DNA of 64,000 nucleotides from positions 124,001 to 188,000 of the forward strand of contig JALRMH010000049.1 in NCBI GenBank assembly GCA_026119935.1, in the 5' to 3' direction. The notes below the pieces were generated by a model. That model worked only from the letters and a program-made list of their open reading frames with translations, was not told where the DNA came from and searched no databases. This document shows, in pieces, positions 45,380 through 55,688 of the stretch (position 1 is the first letter of the stretch; every line of letters begins with the position of its first letter). This DNA is from Endothia cerciana. Its lineage: Eukaryota; Ascomycota; Sordariomycetes; Diaporthales; Cryphonectriaceae. A program made the position numbers and the translations under genes.

Positions 45380-46434
45380 TGGACGATGCAGCGTACCACA
45401 GGAAAGCGACATGGCCTATCAAACTATGCCCGGCACGTGCTTCCGACATCTCACGAAGGATCTTGGAACTCCGAAACGGCTTAGTGAGTTCTCATTCGGC
45501 AAGAGCACAACCACGACGGCACTTTTTCACTGGTCTCGAGGCCAGATAATTCTTTTCGGCATCTGCACGACGTCGTTGCGTCTGACTTCAATAATCGATG
45601 TCACTGTACAATATCATTTCGCATGATTGAGCGTCGGCTGAGTCTTCTTCGGGGGGTGGGCCAGGGCGGATAGCCATGCTCACGAGTGTCGCCTGTACGA
45701 TGGCGGTGCGGGTGGTTTCTCTTTAGTTTCGTTGGTGGCGTCGTTTGGCGTAGGGCAGGCATAGGGCGGCCAATGGGTTCAGGCGTATGAGGCAAAACGC
45801 ACAGGCGGGAAAAGATCCGCTATGGACAGTGATGGCAGCGATTCGGTTGACTCACGGACAGGCTGGCATGCCTGACAACGAGAATTCCGGGAGGTTTAAT
45901 ATGGTCTCGGAGCTTCGTCAAATGCGGGGGACACAAGAACGTACATGCCGATGATGATGAAGATGGACAGCGAAAGCGAAGGCAAGCAAACGACTGAAAC
46001 AGCAAAACACTGACCGCGTAGGCCTTTTGAGGCTTGGCGCTTGAGGCAGAGTAGGTTGTGAGCTGGCTTACTACAAGCAGCCAAGCCAGCCATCGGGTAG
46101 ATACTCGTAGCCAGAATCAGAAGTGGCATACTGGCCTCATGGTCTCGTCGTTGAACCTTGATTGCATGATCATTGCACCAGGACATGACTATGTATCTCC
46201 ATATCATGCCTTCATTCTCTTACATACGACGTCTGCAAGTGCGATCTTTCATCTTGGAGGACAGGCAGTCTTACCCCTGTATTACTTTATGCCCATGGCT
46301 TGTGCAGGTGTACTGGGTAGACCATGGGTATCTCCCTATGCATATTCTCCTAACAATATCCTGCCCTCCACAGTTGTCCTCTCCCAGAGGGCTTTGTCTG
46401 AACCAGCCTGTTCAGAATATATATACCGGCTTCC
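45380..46434. other. Intergenic region between convergent SCD6 and BCD1
   Basis: About 1 kb holding both 3' flanks. No gene recognised. Confidence 0.5.
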
Positions 46435-46761
46435 TCAAGACAGCAGGCCCACAATCTCTTGAATGGCACCAGCCACCAGCTCAGGGTTCTCAGGCCTCAG
46501 CGCCGAGATGTCAACATCCTCATTCTCACTTCCTGGATCCTCATCGCTGTCCGAGCCATAGTCAACCAGTCCCAGACCCGCCTTCTCCCCTGCAGCTGCT
46601 GGTATCCGATTGACCTCGACGGGCGGCCTGCCCTCCCCGGCAAGGACCACGTTGTCCTCGTCCCCGGACCTGCCACCGAGGCTACCCTCCTCATCGCTCG
46701 ACGTACCGGGGTCACTGCTCGTCGTATCGGCGCCATCACCGATGGCTCGTGCGGGATGGAA

Positions 46762-46794
<33 letters not shown>

Positions 46795-47580
46795 GCTGCC
46801 GTTAATCTCGCCCTCCTCGACAGCCGAGGCACTCTCCTGCTTGTGCTTTTGCCCGCGCGACTGGAATCGCCCGCCGCCCCGCTCGCGAGCACCGCCGCGC
46901 CCTCGTCCCCTGCCCCGTTCGTGGCGTCCACCCCGCATCGGGATGCCGTCCTCGCCGACAGCCTGGCGCTTGTGCGGCGGCTGGGACCTCCCTCCCCTGT
47001 CGCCTGCTTTTCGCTTCTCGGGCCTGTTCTTCCTCTCGCGCGCCCGGCGCTCCGTCGAGCCCAGGACGAAGTCCTCCGGCAGCTCGTCCTCCCCGGCCCC
47101 GGATGGGGGGGGGAGGACGTACACCGTCGGGAATTCGAGCACCGTCCGCCCCATGAGCGCCCTACCGAGGGTCTCTGCGGGGTCGAGCGGGATCAGCTCC
47201 TTCGGCTTCCCTGCCGGTGTGAGCGGCGTCAGCAAGTAGAACCTGTGGAGTCGTTTCGCGTCGATGAGTTCGTCGGGTAGCCACGAGGATATGGTAGGCG
47301 CGCGATCGGTGTCCCAGGTGCCGGTATAGGGGTTCTGGCTCGTATATGTGGTTGCAAGCCAGGTCGCCGTGTCGGAATCCTGCATCGCGCTGCGGCGCCC
47401 TTCCTCCTTGACCTCTTTTATCAGGACCCGCCTCCTTTTCCTCGCATACGCTGACGAGAGTGGATCTTCGTCCTCCTCATCGTCCTGCTCATCCTTCCTT
47501 TGCCCCTTGCGGGCCCAGGCTAGCGAGTTCCCTAACGCCTTGTAGATGGGGGTCGTCTCGAGCGCCTTGTGCTGTATCCT

Positions 47581-47612
<32 letters not shown>

Positions 47613-48288
47613 AGCCGGTAGGCTCGACCGAGTCGTAAATGATCCACTCCACGCACCAATTGATCCGCCCGGCCTTCCTATTCCACGCCGTGGTGTTCGC
47701 GCGCTGCCGCGCCATCCCGAGCGGCATGTGGACGACCTCGACGTTGGCCTGGTCGAGGCGCTGGCGGACCCTGCGGGCGAGGGCGGAGGGCGCCCTCCTC
47801 CGGCCGTCCGCCGGGGCCGCCCCTTCTTCGCCGTCCGAGCCGTTGCTGTTATTGTTGTTGTTATTGTTGTCCTCGCCGTCCGAGCCGAGGAGAGCCCTAG
47901 GCCCGCCGCCTCGTGGGCCGCGGTCGTTACTCACGAACCGCACCTCCTCGCCGAACCACATCTTCCGCCACCTCCTCTCCTCGCCCAGCTCCCGCAGCTG
48001 CCTCTCGGAGAACAGGCCCCTCTCCTCCACGATCTCGCGCTGGTTGCGGTCCCGCTCCCGCTCGATCGCCGACAGGAAGTTGTAGTCATGGTCCACGCCC
48101 GCCGGCGTCCTCAGCCTGCCGGCGGGCACGTACGCGGTCGGGTCGCGCCTGCCAGTGCAGTTGGCCCAGGCCTTGTGCCTCTGGGAGCACGCGAGCGAGC
48201 ACGTGTGCGCCTGGCAGGCGGGACATGTGTACTTGGGCGCGGCGGCGTGGCAGATCGAGCAGAGGGTCGTTAGGAGGGGGTCGGCCAT
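46435..48288 (-). CDS. BCD1: BCD1-type box C/D snoRNP assembly factor (zf-HIT protein)
   Basis: Single exon of 617 aa, ATG 48286-48288. The N-terminus is a complete HIT-type zinc finger: Cys10, Cys13, Cys22, Cys25, Cys30, Cys34, His38, Cys44 (LCSICH, YTCPACQAHTCSLACSQRHK). The Bcd1 body follows, with DHDYNFLSAIERERD (about residue 65), QANVEVVHMPLGMARQRANTTAWNRK and INWCVEWIIYDS. A poly-Asn patch sits near 140. The second half is disordered, with RGRGRGG and acidic poly-Asp repeats. Bcd1 is a nuclear protein needed for stability of box C/D snoRNAs through recruitment of Nop58 and Rtt106. The long disordered C-terminus makes it larger than the yeast protein (366 aa), as is common in filamentous fungi. 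Confidence 0.88.
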
Positions 48289-51200
48289 CTTGGCCGGTTC
48301 GGGGTTGTGTTGGACGTGGGAGGCTGGGGCTCGAGGGTGTTTCGTGGCTCAGTGGCCTGAGGCGGTGGAGATCTTGAGACGCACAGCATAAGGGCTCGGG
48401 ACCGCCGATAAGATGAGAATCCTCGTCGTCTCGGAATTGTGTCGTCTTCTTGCGTTGAGGGGAGGAGATTCGAAGTCGGGCGTCAGGCGAGGAAACATTT
48501 TTATGGCGGCAGGCAAAAGATGCCGCTATCTTATCTCCCCCCCCCCCCGGGGGCACATCAACTTTCGGGAGAATACAATTGTAGGGATTTTGTGAAAATG
48601 ACGTACTATGGAGGACGTTGCTGGCAGCATATATTCTCTACGAAGCATGTAGCACTTGAACTGAAAGCAATTCTCTTCCTATGAGATAACAATATGGGAG
48701 TCTCTATATAGTGTACATTCCCAAATATGGAGGACGGGAAGAAAGCTACTAGGCCTCGACAGGCATTGATTAATGTTCGACACTGCTACGATAAGTGGCT
48801 TCTGGCACTCAGGCTGCCACACCCGTGCACCTACAACCGATTTGAAGCACAGTAAAGAATCTTAGCCCGTGAGAACGCCAAATGGTCATGCTTTTGAGCG
48901 GAGCCACGATCACCAGGAAACCGTCGCCATTGCTGACCGAGATAGCAAGTAGTGTTGTTTCTCAAGGCGAGCACGCTGTGACAATAGGAGGTCGCGTTGC
49001 CCTGGTGGAGACATGCTCTGGATCATGTGCTATGCCAGTCTAGTAGTGACAAATATAGGCCGGAGGTCTTCTGGCGACCTGCATCACTCTCGGGCTACGG
49101 GGCGCAAAGGTTGCAGTCCATGGCTGGGCCATCAAACCGAGGAACAAACGAGATTTGGCTGGAAGATCCTTAAGACGAAAACCAGGGCTAGTCGACGCAT
49201 GGGGACGTAACAGCGATCGTTTATACTGACGATCCCGCGGGGTAGGCCCTCTTCGGAGGGTCTGTCTCATTGCATTAGTCCGTTGAGGGGTTTTGAGTGT
49301 CTCTGCGGAAGGAGCTCGAAGTTACCGAATCCGAGGAAATCTTACTCATGCCTGACTACTCGATGATCGCCAGCTCCAGGCTTACGCCATAGCCTTTGAG
49401 GCGCACGACCACCTACCATCGCAGACGCGCCACACCACATCCACATGTATCAGAGAGTTCCCGAGGTGCAGTGCTTGTTTAGATTAGGGATCTGCACTAG
49501 GGACCTGGGCCTCCTCGGGTTTGCTAAGCTTTGTAATCCCTCCATCACTACCTTCCCACGCTATAGTATAGGACTGAGGCGTTCCGTTGATGCTGCCAGG
49601 TTGCTTAGCCGTCAGGATACACCGAGAGGCAAGATTCGCCCCCCCCCACCCCTTGCGAACTGTGCCTAACAATGAGTGCAGCGTCGCTAGGCGGGCGTCG
49701 ACACTGAGCCCCTTTGGAGGTCGAGATAGACAAAAGCATATCGACATTGGCCCTAGTGAGGCGCCTTTTTGGTCGCCTAAACATGCCGTGGCGGCACAAT
49801 CGAGATGCGCAGATGTGATACTCTGCGGGCCAGGAGCTAAACCTCACCCGGTGGGTAGTCAGCAGCACAGCACGCATGAGCTATCTGGGAGGCCCGTTTT
49901 GGTCGTTGGAAGATATCACGACGAGGAGCCCGAGGGATTCCTGGAATAGTGATGATCGGATCGGTGAGGCATCGGACCGATCAACCGAAAAAGAAAGAAG
50001 AAAAAAAAAAGTTGGAAAACTGACAGGCCCGCAATTGAGGGATTAGATGCAGTCGTGATTGCGTAAGTGATTCCGGATTTGATGAGTACTGACCCTTTTT
50101 TTTTTTTTTTTTTTTTTCCCTTTCTTCTTTTTTTTTTTTCTCTTCTTCTTTTCGCCTTCCACTCCAAACCGAGGGCATGTGAATGTCCGCCTTCTCGTGT
50201 TAATGGGGCCAGCATCAAGCACGCACCCCTGCGGCGCGTACAGTACTCAATGGACCGTAATTTGGGTCCAGAGAGGGTGCCCAAAGTCTTGCTCCGACCG
50301 CTGCACCTTGGGCCCATGGGGAAAGACAATTTCGCATGTGAAGATGGGCAAGTGGATATGTGGTGGGCCACAGAGCCGAGAATGGTTCGAAGAAGGCTTC
50401 CAATCCAGGGCGATCAAGCCCACTCCCAGGAGGACTCACATGCAGATGTCAGTTGCAGCCCTGTCGCGGGCCTGTCCAGATCACCTACCCTGCTTGCCAA
50501 GGTCCTGTTCAGGCTTGTGTGTTATTCCCGGCTCCAGCGGTAACTGAAGCAGTGGCGTGGTGTGGTGTGTGGTGAAGGTGGTGTGGCGGCAGGGCGGCCA
50601 GATGCTCAATGGAACACCGGTGAGTGCCTCGATACGATAGTCTGCGGTCTCGGTCTTGGTGAACGGTGCCGGGGGGCTGCAGCCGATGCGATGGTGCCAT
50701 CACCACCTTCCTTCAGGAAAGCATATCAGCCCTTTGTATGGTGAGCCCTCGAGGTTGTGTCCTGGCACGGTTGCAGTGACATCCAGGGTTCTAAAGATTG
50801 CGTTTCGACGCGATCCTGGGGAAGACTTCCAACCCGAGCATCGAAATACTGTCAACACAACCGTACGGGATGTGGCAGTCTAAGAAGTCCGTCGTCATCT
50901 GCTGGTGTTCAGCCAAGGCGGTTGGGGGGGGGGCAGCGCGGCCGTCACACAGCATATGACCGCGAAGAGATAAGAGAAAATGTTGAAATCATCCCACAGC
51001 ATGTCTCAGCGTTAGGCCAGTGGCCATTCACCATCCTACCATGCTGGAAGCCCTCCCGGGCGTACTAATGTAAGCTTGGGGCAAAGAATGCTGGGACAAT
51101 AACCTAGCCACCTTTCACATGCTTTTCCAAGGGCATGACGACAGGGCTTGAGACAGGGGCCATCCCCTGTCTCTGCACCCTATCCTGCCCGGCATGTCGA

Positions 51201-52142
51201 GACGAGGTATCTCAACAAAACTTCCTGGTTGCAGCAGCAATCTCGGCCACCGCAGTGTAGACGCCTTGACAAATGCGGTTGTGGACGGAACAACGGGTGT
51301 ATACAAGTATCTAAGTCCTTGTCAGGATACGTCGAGCATCCGGTCGATGGGCTTTATACCACTACTAACCTCATGGCCCCGCCGCTGGTAACGTTTCGGC
51401 GGGAATAGCTGCCCCCTGTCGATACCATAGCAAGTCCCTTCCCAGACCCACTCTCACATGCCAGCAACTAACTGGCTGGGCCTTATCAACGCCAGCACAG
51501 CACCACAGGAGCCCACCTTCGTGCCTGTGCCTCGCATCGAGTGTGTTGACCCCTCCGGTTTCGACTGGTGGCGCCAGTCAAAGCCCACTCTCTCGCGTCC
51601 CTCTGCCCGCATTTCGTCCTGTCTTGAACGATACCTAGCCGGGTTACGTCAACCCAACCCAACCCAATCGTAGTCCCTGCCTGCTGCCCTCTCCTTCGAC
51701 TTGCTTTTTAGCATTCAGCCCGCACTCGACACACCCTCCCGCCTTTTTTATTTTCCCTTCTTCTCCTCCCTCCCTCTCTCCCTCCCCTCTGTCGTGCTTC
51801 TATTTCGACACGAACCTTACCCCCCCCTCTCTCTGTCTCTCACCCACACACACGCACACACAGTTACACACCAGCAAACCTTCTTCCTCACCCTCCCATC
51901 AGTGACCGACCATCCCATATTGACCTTGCTGTATCTACTGCGCGGTCTTGTCACCCTGATATCATTGCTCCCCCATTTCTCAAGCACCTCACATCATCAT
52001 CATCATTAGGACGCCAGAGCCCTAGCGCGAGCCAGACTTGCTTTCTGCACAGCACCGATATCCCGGCTGACGGCATTCCAATCGGACCCTCAACCCTTCA
52101 CATACCCCAGACGAGTCCCAGGACCTCAGCTTAGCGGCCAAG
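48289..52142. other. 3.9-kb gene-poor region upstream of CAP20
   Basis: No convincing gene. Features: poly-C tract near 48538, poly-T tract 50096-50117, a poly-G tract near 50927, and a pyrimidine-rich leader (about 51740-51850) followed by CA repeats upstream of CAP20. Confidence 0.5.
51740..51870 (+). promoter_or_regulatory. Pyrimidine-rich promoter/leader tract of CAP20
   Basis: About 110 bp of almost pure C/T (TTTTTTATTTTCCC... through CTCTCTCTGTCTCTC), then CACACA repeats, 270-400 bp upstream of the start codon. CT blocks of this sort mark transcription starts of strongly expressed genes in filamentous fungi. Positional inference. Confidence 0.4.
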
Positions 52143-53019
52143 ATGACGGCACCTCAGATTAATGGCGATGTGCCAGCATCCTCCTTCCTCAAGGTGAGTT
52201 TATCCAAACCCCCCCCCCCCCCGCGGCTTTGTCCTTCTCTTCCACAACCTCGAGTCTGCCGTGGTATTATATGTGCCACCCGCAATTGATTTCTCTGTCT
52301 GGGGAAACGGCCCTTCGCGCTGTCTGGTCATCAGATAACTTGCGGGAGCCTTATCCGCAACCAGTTATATCAGACGCGTCCTTTTAGGCGTGGCAGCAGT
52401 GGTATCCTGCAGGAATCATCCATTCGCCACTTTTGTGCGGCAGTCAGGTGTGGTTGTGCTGAGAAACATTGCACGTGTCCTTCCGGTCCTAGAGCGCTGA
52501 CATTGACATTGCTCGCAGCACTTGACCGGGTATCCAGTGGTACACGACGGCGTCGAGACCTTCAAGGCGAACCCGTATGGCCAGAAGTCCCTACAGCTGG
52601 GCGATTCGGCCTACAAGACCTTCGCCGCCCCCGTCCTGCCGTACCTCTCCAAGCCCTACCAATATGTCGAGCCCTATGTCAAGAAGGCAGACGACCTCGG
52701 TGACAAGGCCCTTGCCAAGGTGGACGAGAGGTTCCCTGTCGTCAAGAAGCCTACCGGTGAACTGTATTCAGATGCCAAGGGTATCGTGCTTCTCCCATAC
52801 AACAAGGCCTTCGAGGGCAGGGACCACGTCCTGAACGTCTACAGCAACGAGTACAAGAAGGCTGGCGGCGAGAACGGCTCGGGTCTGGTCTTGACTGGCA
52901 GGGCCGCTGTGGCCACTGCTCTCGTCCTGACAAACGAGACGGTCAAGCTCATCGGGGACTACCTGGGTCAGAAGAAGGAACAGGCTCACCACGCTGTCGA
53001 TAACAAGGCCCACAACTAG
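52143..53019 (+). CDS. CAP20: CAP20/perilipin-like lipid-droplet protein
   Basis: Exons 52143-52193 and 52519-53019 give 183 aa. The 325-nt intron (GTGAGT...CGCAG, with a C14 tract near 52210) joins SSFLK to HLTGYPVV. Conserved blocks of the CAP20/MPL1 family are clear: HLTGYPVVHDGVETFK, NPYGQKSL, YKTFAAPVLPYLSKPY, ADDLGDKAL, ERFPVVKKPTGELY, GKAAVATAL-like GRAAVATALVL, and a short polar tail. The length equals the known proteins. In Colletotrichum CAP20 is induced during appressorium formation and contributes to virulence; in Metarhizium MPL1 coats lipid droplets and affects turgor. The protein works at the lipid-droplet surface in storage-lipid use. There are no disrupting changes. Confidence 0.9.
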
Positions 53020-54367
53020 GGCAAGTCGCCTGAGAGTCGTCACACTCGTTGCTTGTCATTCTCGGACCGAACTACTGTTTTCAGATACCCGAAAATCATA
53101 CCGGGAGGAGGAGGACGAGAAGAAGAAGAAAATTCTCAACACCATCACAAGCACAAGCACCAACACAAACGGGTCCCTTCGAGATTGAGCATAACCTCGT
53201 CTGCGGGATCCGACGATTCGAACGGGGAGGGATCGAGCAGCAGGGCTCGAAGCTAGTCCACTTTGGGAGGTTGGAGCATGATGATATCCAGTGTTTCCCT
53301 GTTCAGCATTTCTCTTCTGCGCGTTCTTTTCTAGGGACGCCTTGTTCCGAAAACCACAAAACCGAGGCAGTAATTACTGTCCGACAAAACTAGTGTTTTC
53401 AAGCTTGGCTGGTCTTGATGTCAATTTGGGTGGGGGCAGGACCCTCTTTGAGCTTGCCACCCTTTCTGGGATCCAAGACCGACTTTGTTTTCGGTGTGCT
53501 GGTAGTAATGGCGAAACAATTATCATCGGAATTAGCGTCGGGAAAACATAGCTAATAGATCTCTTCTCTCGTGTTCAACGCCTTTCGAAGATCTCTCGTC
53601 AGGCCCCTCAAGTCTCTTCACCTGTGATGCGTAGTAAGCACACCTTGGCCGCCGCAGTCTCGTTTCCATCGGGCAGCCACTTCTCAAGGAGCATAAGGGG
53701 GGTTCGCACTGCATGCGTCGTGAAGTTCACACCTGGTAGAGCGGCGCCGTCGCCAAAATAAGAGATGATCAAACACTATACTATACCATACTAGAGAGGA
53801 GTCCAGGTTGTATGATCACAGGATGAGTGTCCACATGAGAGTCGGCGCAACGTGAGTCCCTAAAGGATCGGGCATCCAGGGACATCAAGACTTACTCCTC
53901 GGTCCCCCAGATGGCAAGGGCGAGAACCAGACTGCAGCCGGCCACCACCACCACCACCCCCCCCCCCCAGAGCTGTCCTTCGTTGGACTCTTGCTCGCGT
54001 CGCCTGTTTCCCTGCTCCTCTTTCCTTCCCGCCGGGTCACCCCGGGCCCTCCGCCTTACCTTACCGTCCAGTCATCTACAGGGCCAGGCAGGGCGGACAG
54101 GGTAGATACATACATGCACAAGGTGGTGGTTGGGCCAGGCTGGGGCGGGGTACCGTCCGCCCCCCCCCCCTCCCCCCGGTCCGTCGTCGAAAAACTACCT
54201 TGCCCGCCGTTGTGCGACTTGTCTTGTCTACACGTCGTCATCTGAGAGAGAGAGAGAGAGAGGGGGGGGGGTTTGGAACAGTTCCATGTTTTCCTACAAC
54301 CAATCCCCCCTACAAGCCCTTCAAATCTAGAAATCGTTCTACTGGTTCTATCTTGGCGGCGCCTCTT

Positions 54368-54393
54368 TTATATATATATATATATATATATAT
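54368..54393. repeat. (TA)n microsatellite
   Basis: Thirteen TA units in an otherwise GC-rich stretch. Confidence 0.9.
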
Positions 54394-55266
54394 CACATGG
54401 TGCCGCCGGGCGGCCGGTCAGAGTGGCAGCAACCTACCTACCTTTTCTGCACGACACAAACACCCCGGGGGGGGAGGGGGCCGGTCCAGCCCCAGTCAAC
54501 ATGTCATCGGTCTCACTGGAGGCTGCATGACGGTGAGGGGGAAGAGGAGGGGGGGCACTGGGCTGTATCAATGGCCGCGGTGTTGGGGCGGTTTGCCAGT
54601 CTAGCTGACAGCCACGGTCGGTGGTAGGCGCGTGAGGCCGGTGACAAGGCCACCAGGTCGGATTACGGCTGGATATGGCAACAATGAGGAGGTGAATTAC
54701 CTGCAGGTAGCAGTCTTCATGCAAGGCAACATTCAAACGCGAGTGTGTGAGGTCTGCTGTCTTCTGCTTTCCGGGGGGGGGGGTGGGGGGTATTCACAGG
54801 TGAGCACTTGGAGATTGTACGTAGATATCAACCGAGAAGAAGCTGAATTGAATTTGTCTTTCCAAATTTGAGAGCCTCGATCTCTGCCCCTACACGAAGC
54901 AAATTACATACAAAGAATACATCGCGTGGGCTAGGGTACCAAGCCGCACCAGCAGATTGGTATCGCTGGCCTTCGCGCCATCACGGTCCGCGATGTGTAA
55001 TCGCAAGAGTCACCAAGCCCCCGAAATCCGCACCACAACGAGCTATCCACTCTGCAACAAAAGGAAGAAATCAACGAACACGAGATTCGATCAGAATGTA
55101 GACTGAAGAAGGCATGGGGAATCGGATACGTATCGGTTTCTCAATAAATCCACAACGCCCCCATTAAAAAAAAACAGGTAAGGAATATTTTTTTCAACAA
55201 GCCGCCTCCTGGTATAAAATGTATAGTAGTTAATAGAAATGAGCAAAGGATGTTGCAAAGAATGTT

Positions 55267-55438
55267 GGGGGGGGGGGGGGCGGCCCCCCCCCCCGCCCCC
55301 GCCCGCAGAGGGAGGTGGGGGGGGGGGGAGCGGGGGGTGTGGGGGGNNNNNNNNNNTTTAAATTTTTTTTTTTTTTTAATAAACCTCCCAAACTTTTTTT
55401 TAAAATTTTGGCCCCCCCCCCCCCCCCCCCCAAAAAAA
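55267..55438. other. Assembly gap (10 N) in homopolymer-rich sequence
   Basis: Ns occupy 55347-55356. To the left are runs of G and C, to the right long T runs, then about 22 C and 9 A. Such sequence is typical of low-quality read ends joined at a gap, so neither the bases nor the length here should be trusted. Confidence 0.9.
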
Positions 55439-55469
55439 AATAATAGTGAAAACTGGTATCGTGTCGGCA

Positions 55470-55688
55470 TTACCGCCAAAGTTGGAGGTTCTGGTCATAA
55501 CCCGCCAACAGCTCCATCGATCGCCTCTTCTTGAAATCGGCGTCGCGCTTCCTTCTCATCTGCTTGGCCTCTTCGGCCTTTCTTCTTGCCTGTTGCTCAG
55601 CCCAGTCCACGGCTGTTTGTAGTTCTAAAGATCGTCGTTTTTTGAAGTCAGGGTCCCCCCGCTTAGGACCCTGCTTCACCGCGATTCA
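55470..55688 (-). other. In-frame C-terminal extension of the DENN protein after a TGA
   Basis: Directly after the TGA 55688-55686 the same frame continues for 71 codons to TAA 55472-55470. The sequence is strongly protein-like and internally repeated (DPDFKKRRSLEL and DADFKKRRSMEL around an Ala/Glu/Arg-rich helix) and ends YDQNLQLWR. It is best read as the true C-terminus of the DENN protein, cut off by a nonsense change (for example CGA to TGA), by readthrough, or by a base error near the gap. Confidence 0.65.

Larger units (their letters stand above)
53020..55469. other. Low-complexity intergenic region with assembly gap
   Basis: No gene recognised. Contains poly-C tracts (near 53956, 54164), (GA)n at 54243-54262, (TA)n at 54368-54393, poly-G (54773-54787), and the gap described separately. 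Confidence 0.55.

Noticed and set aside
47569..48273. 234-codon plus frame opposite BCD1
   Set aside because: Antisense shadow of the conserved zf-HIT gene.
55250..55534. Open frames crossing the N gap
   Set aside because: Built from homopolymer runs around an assembly gap; sequence unreliable.
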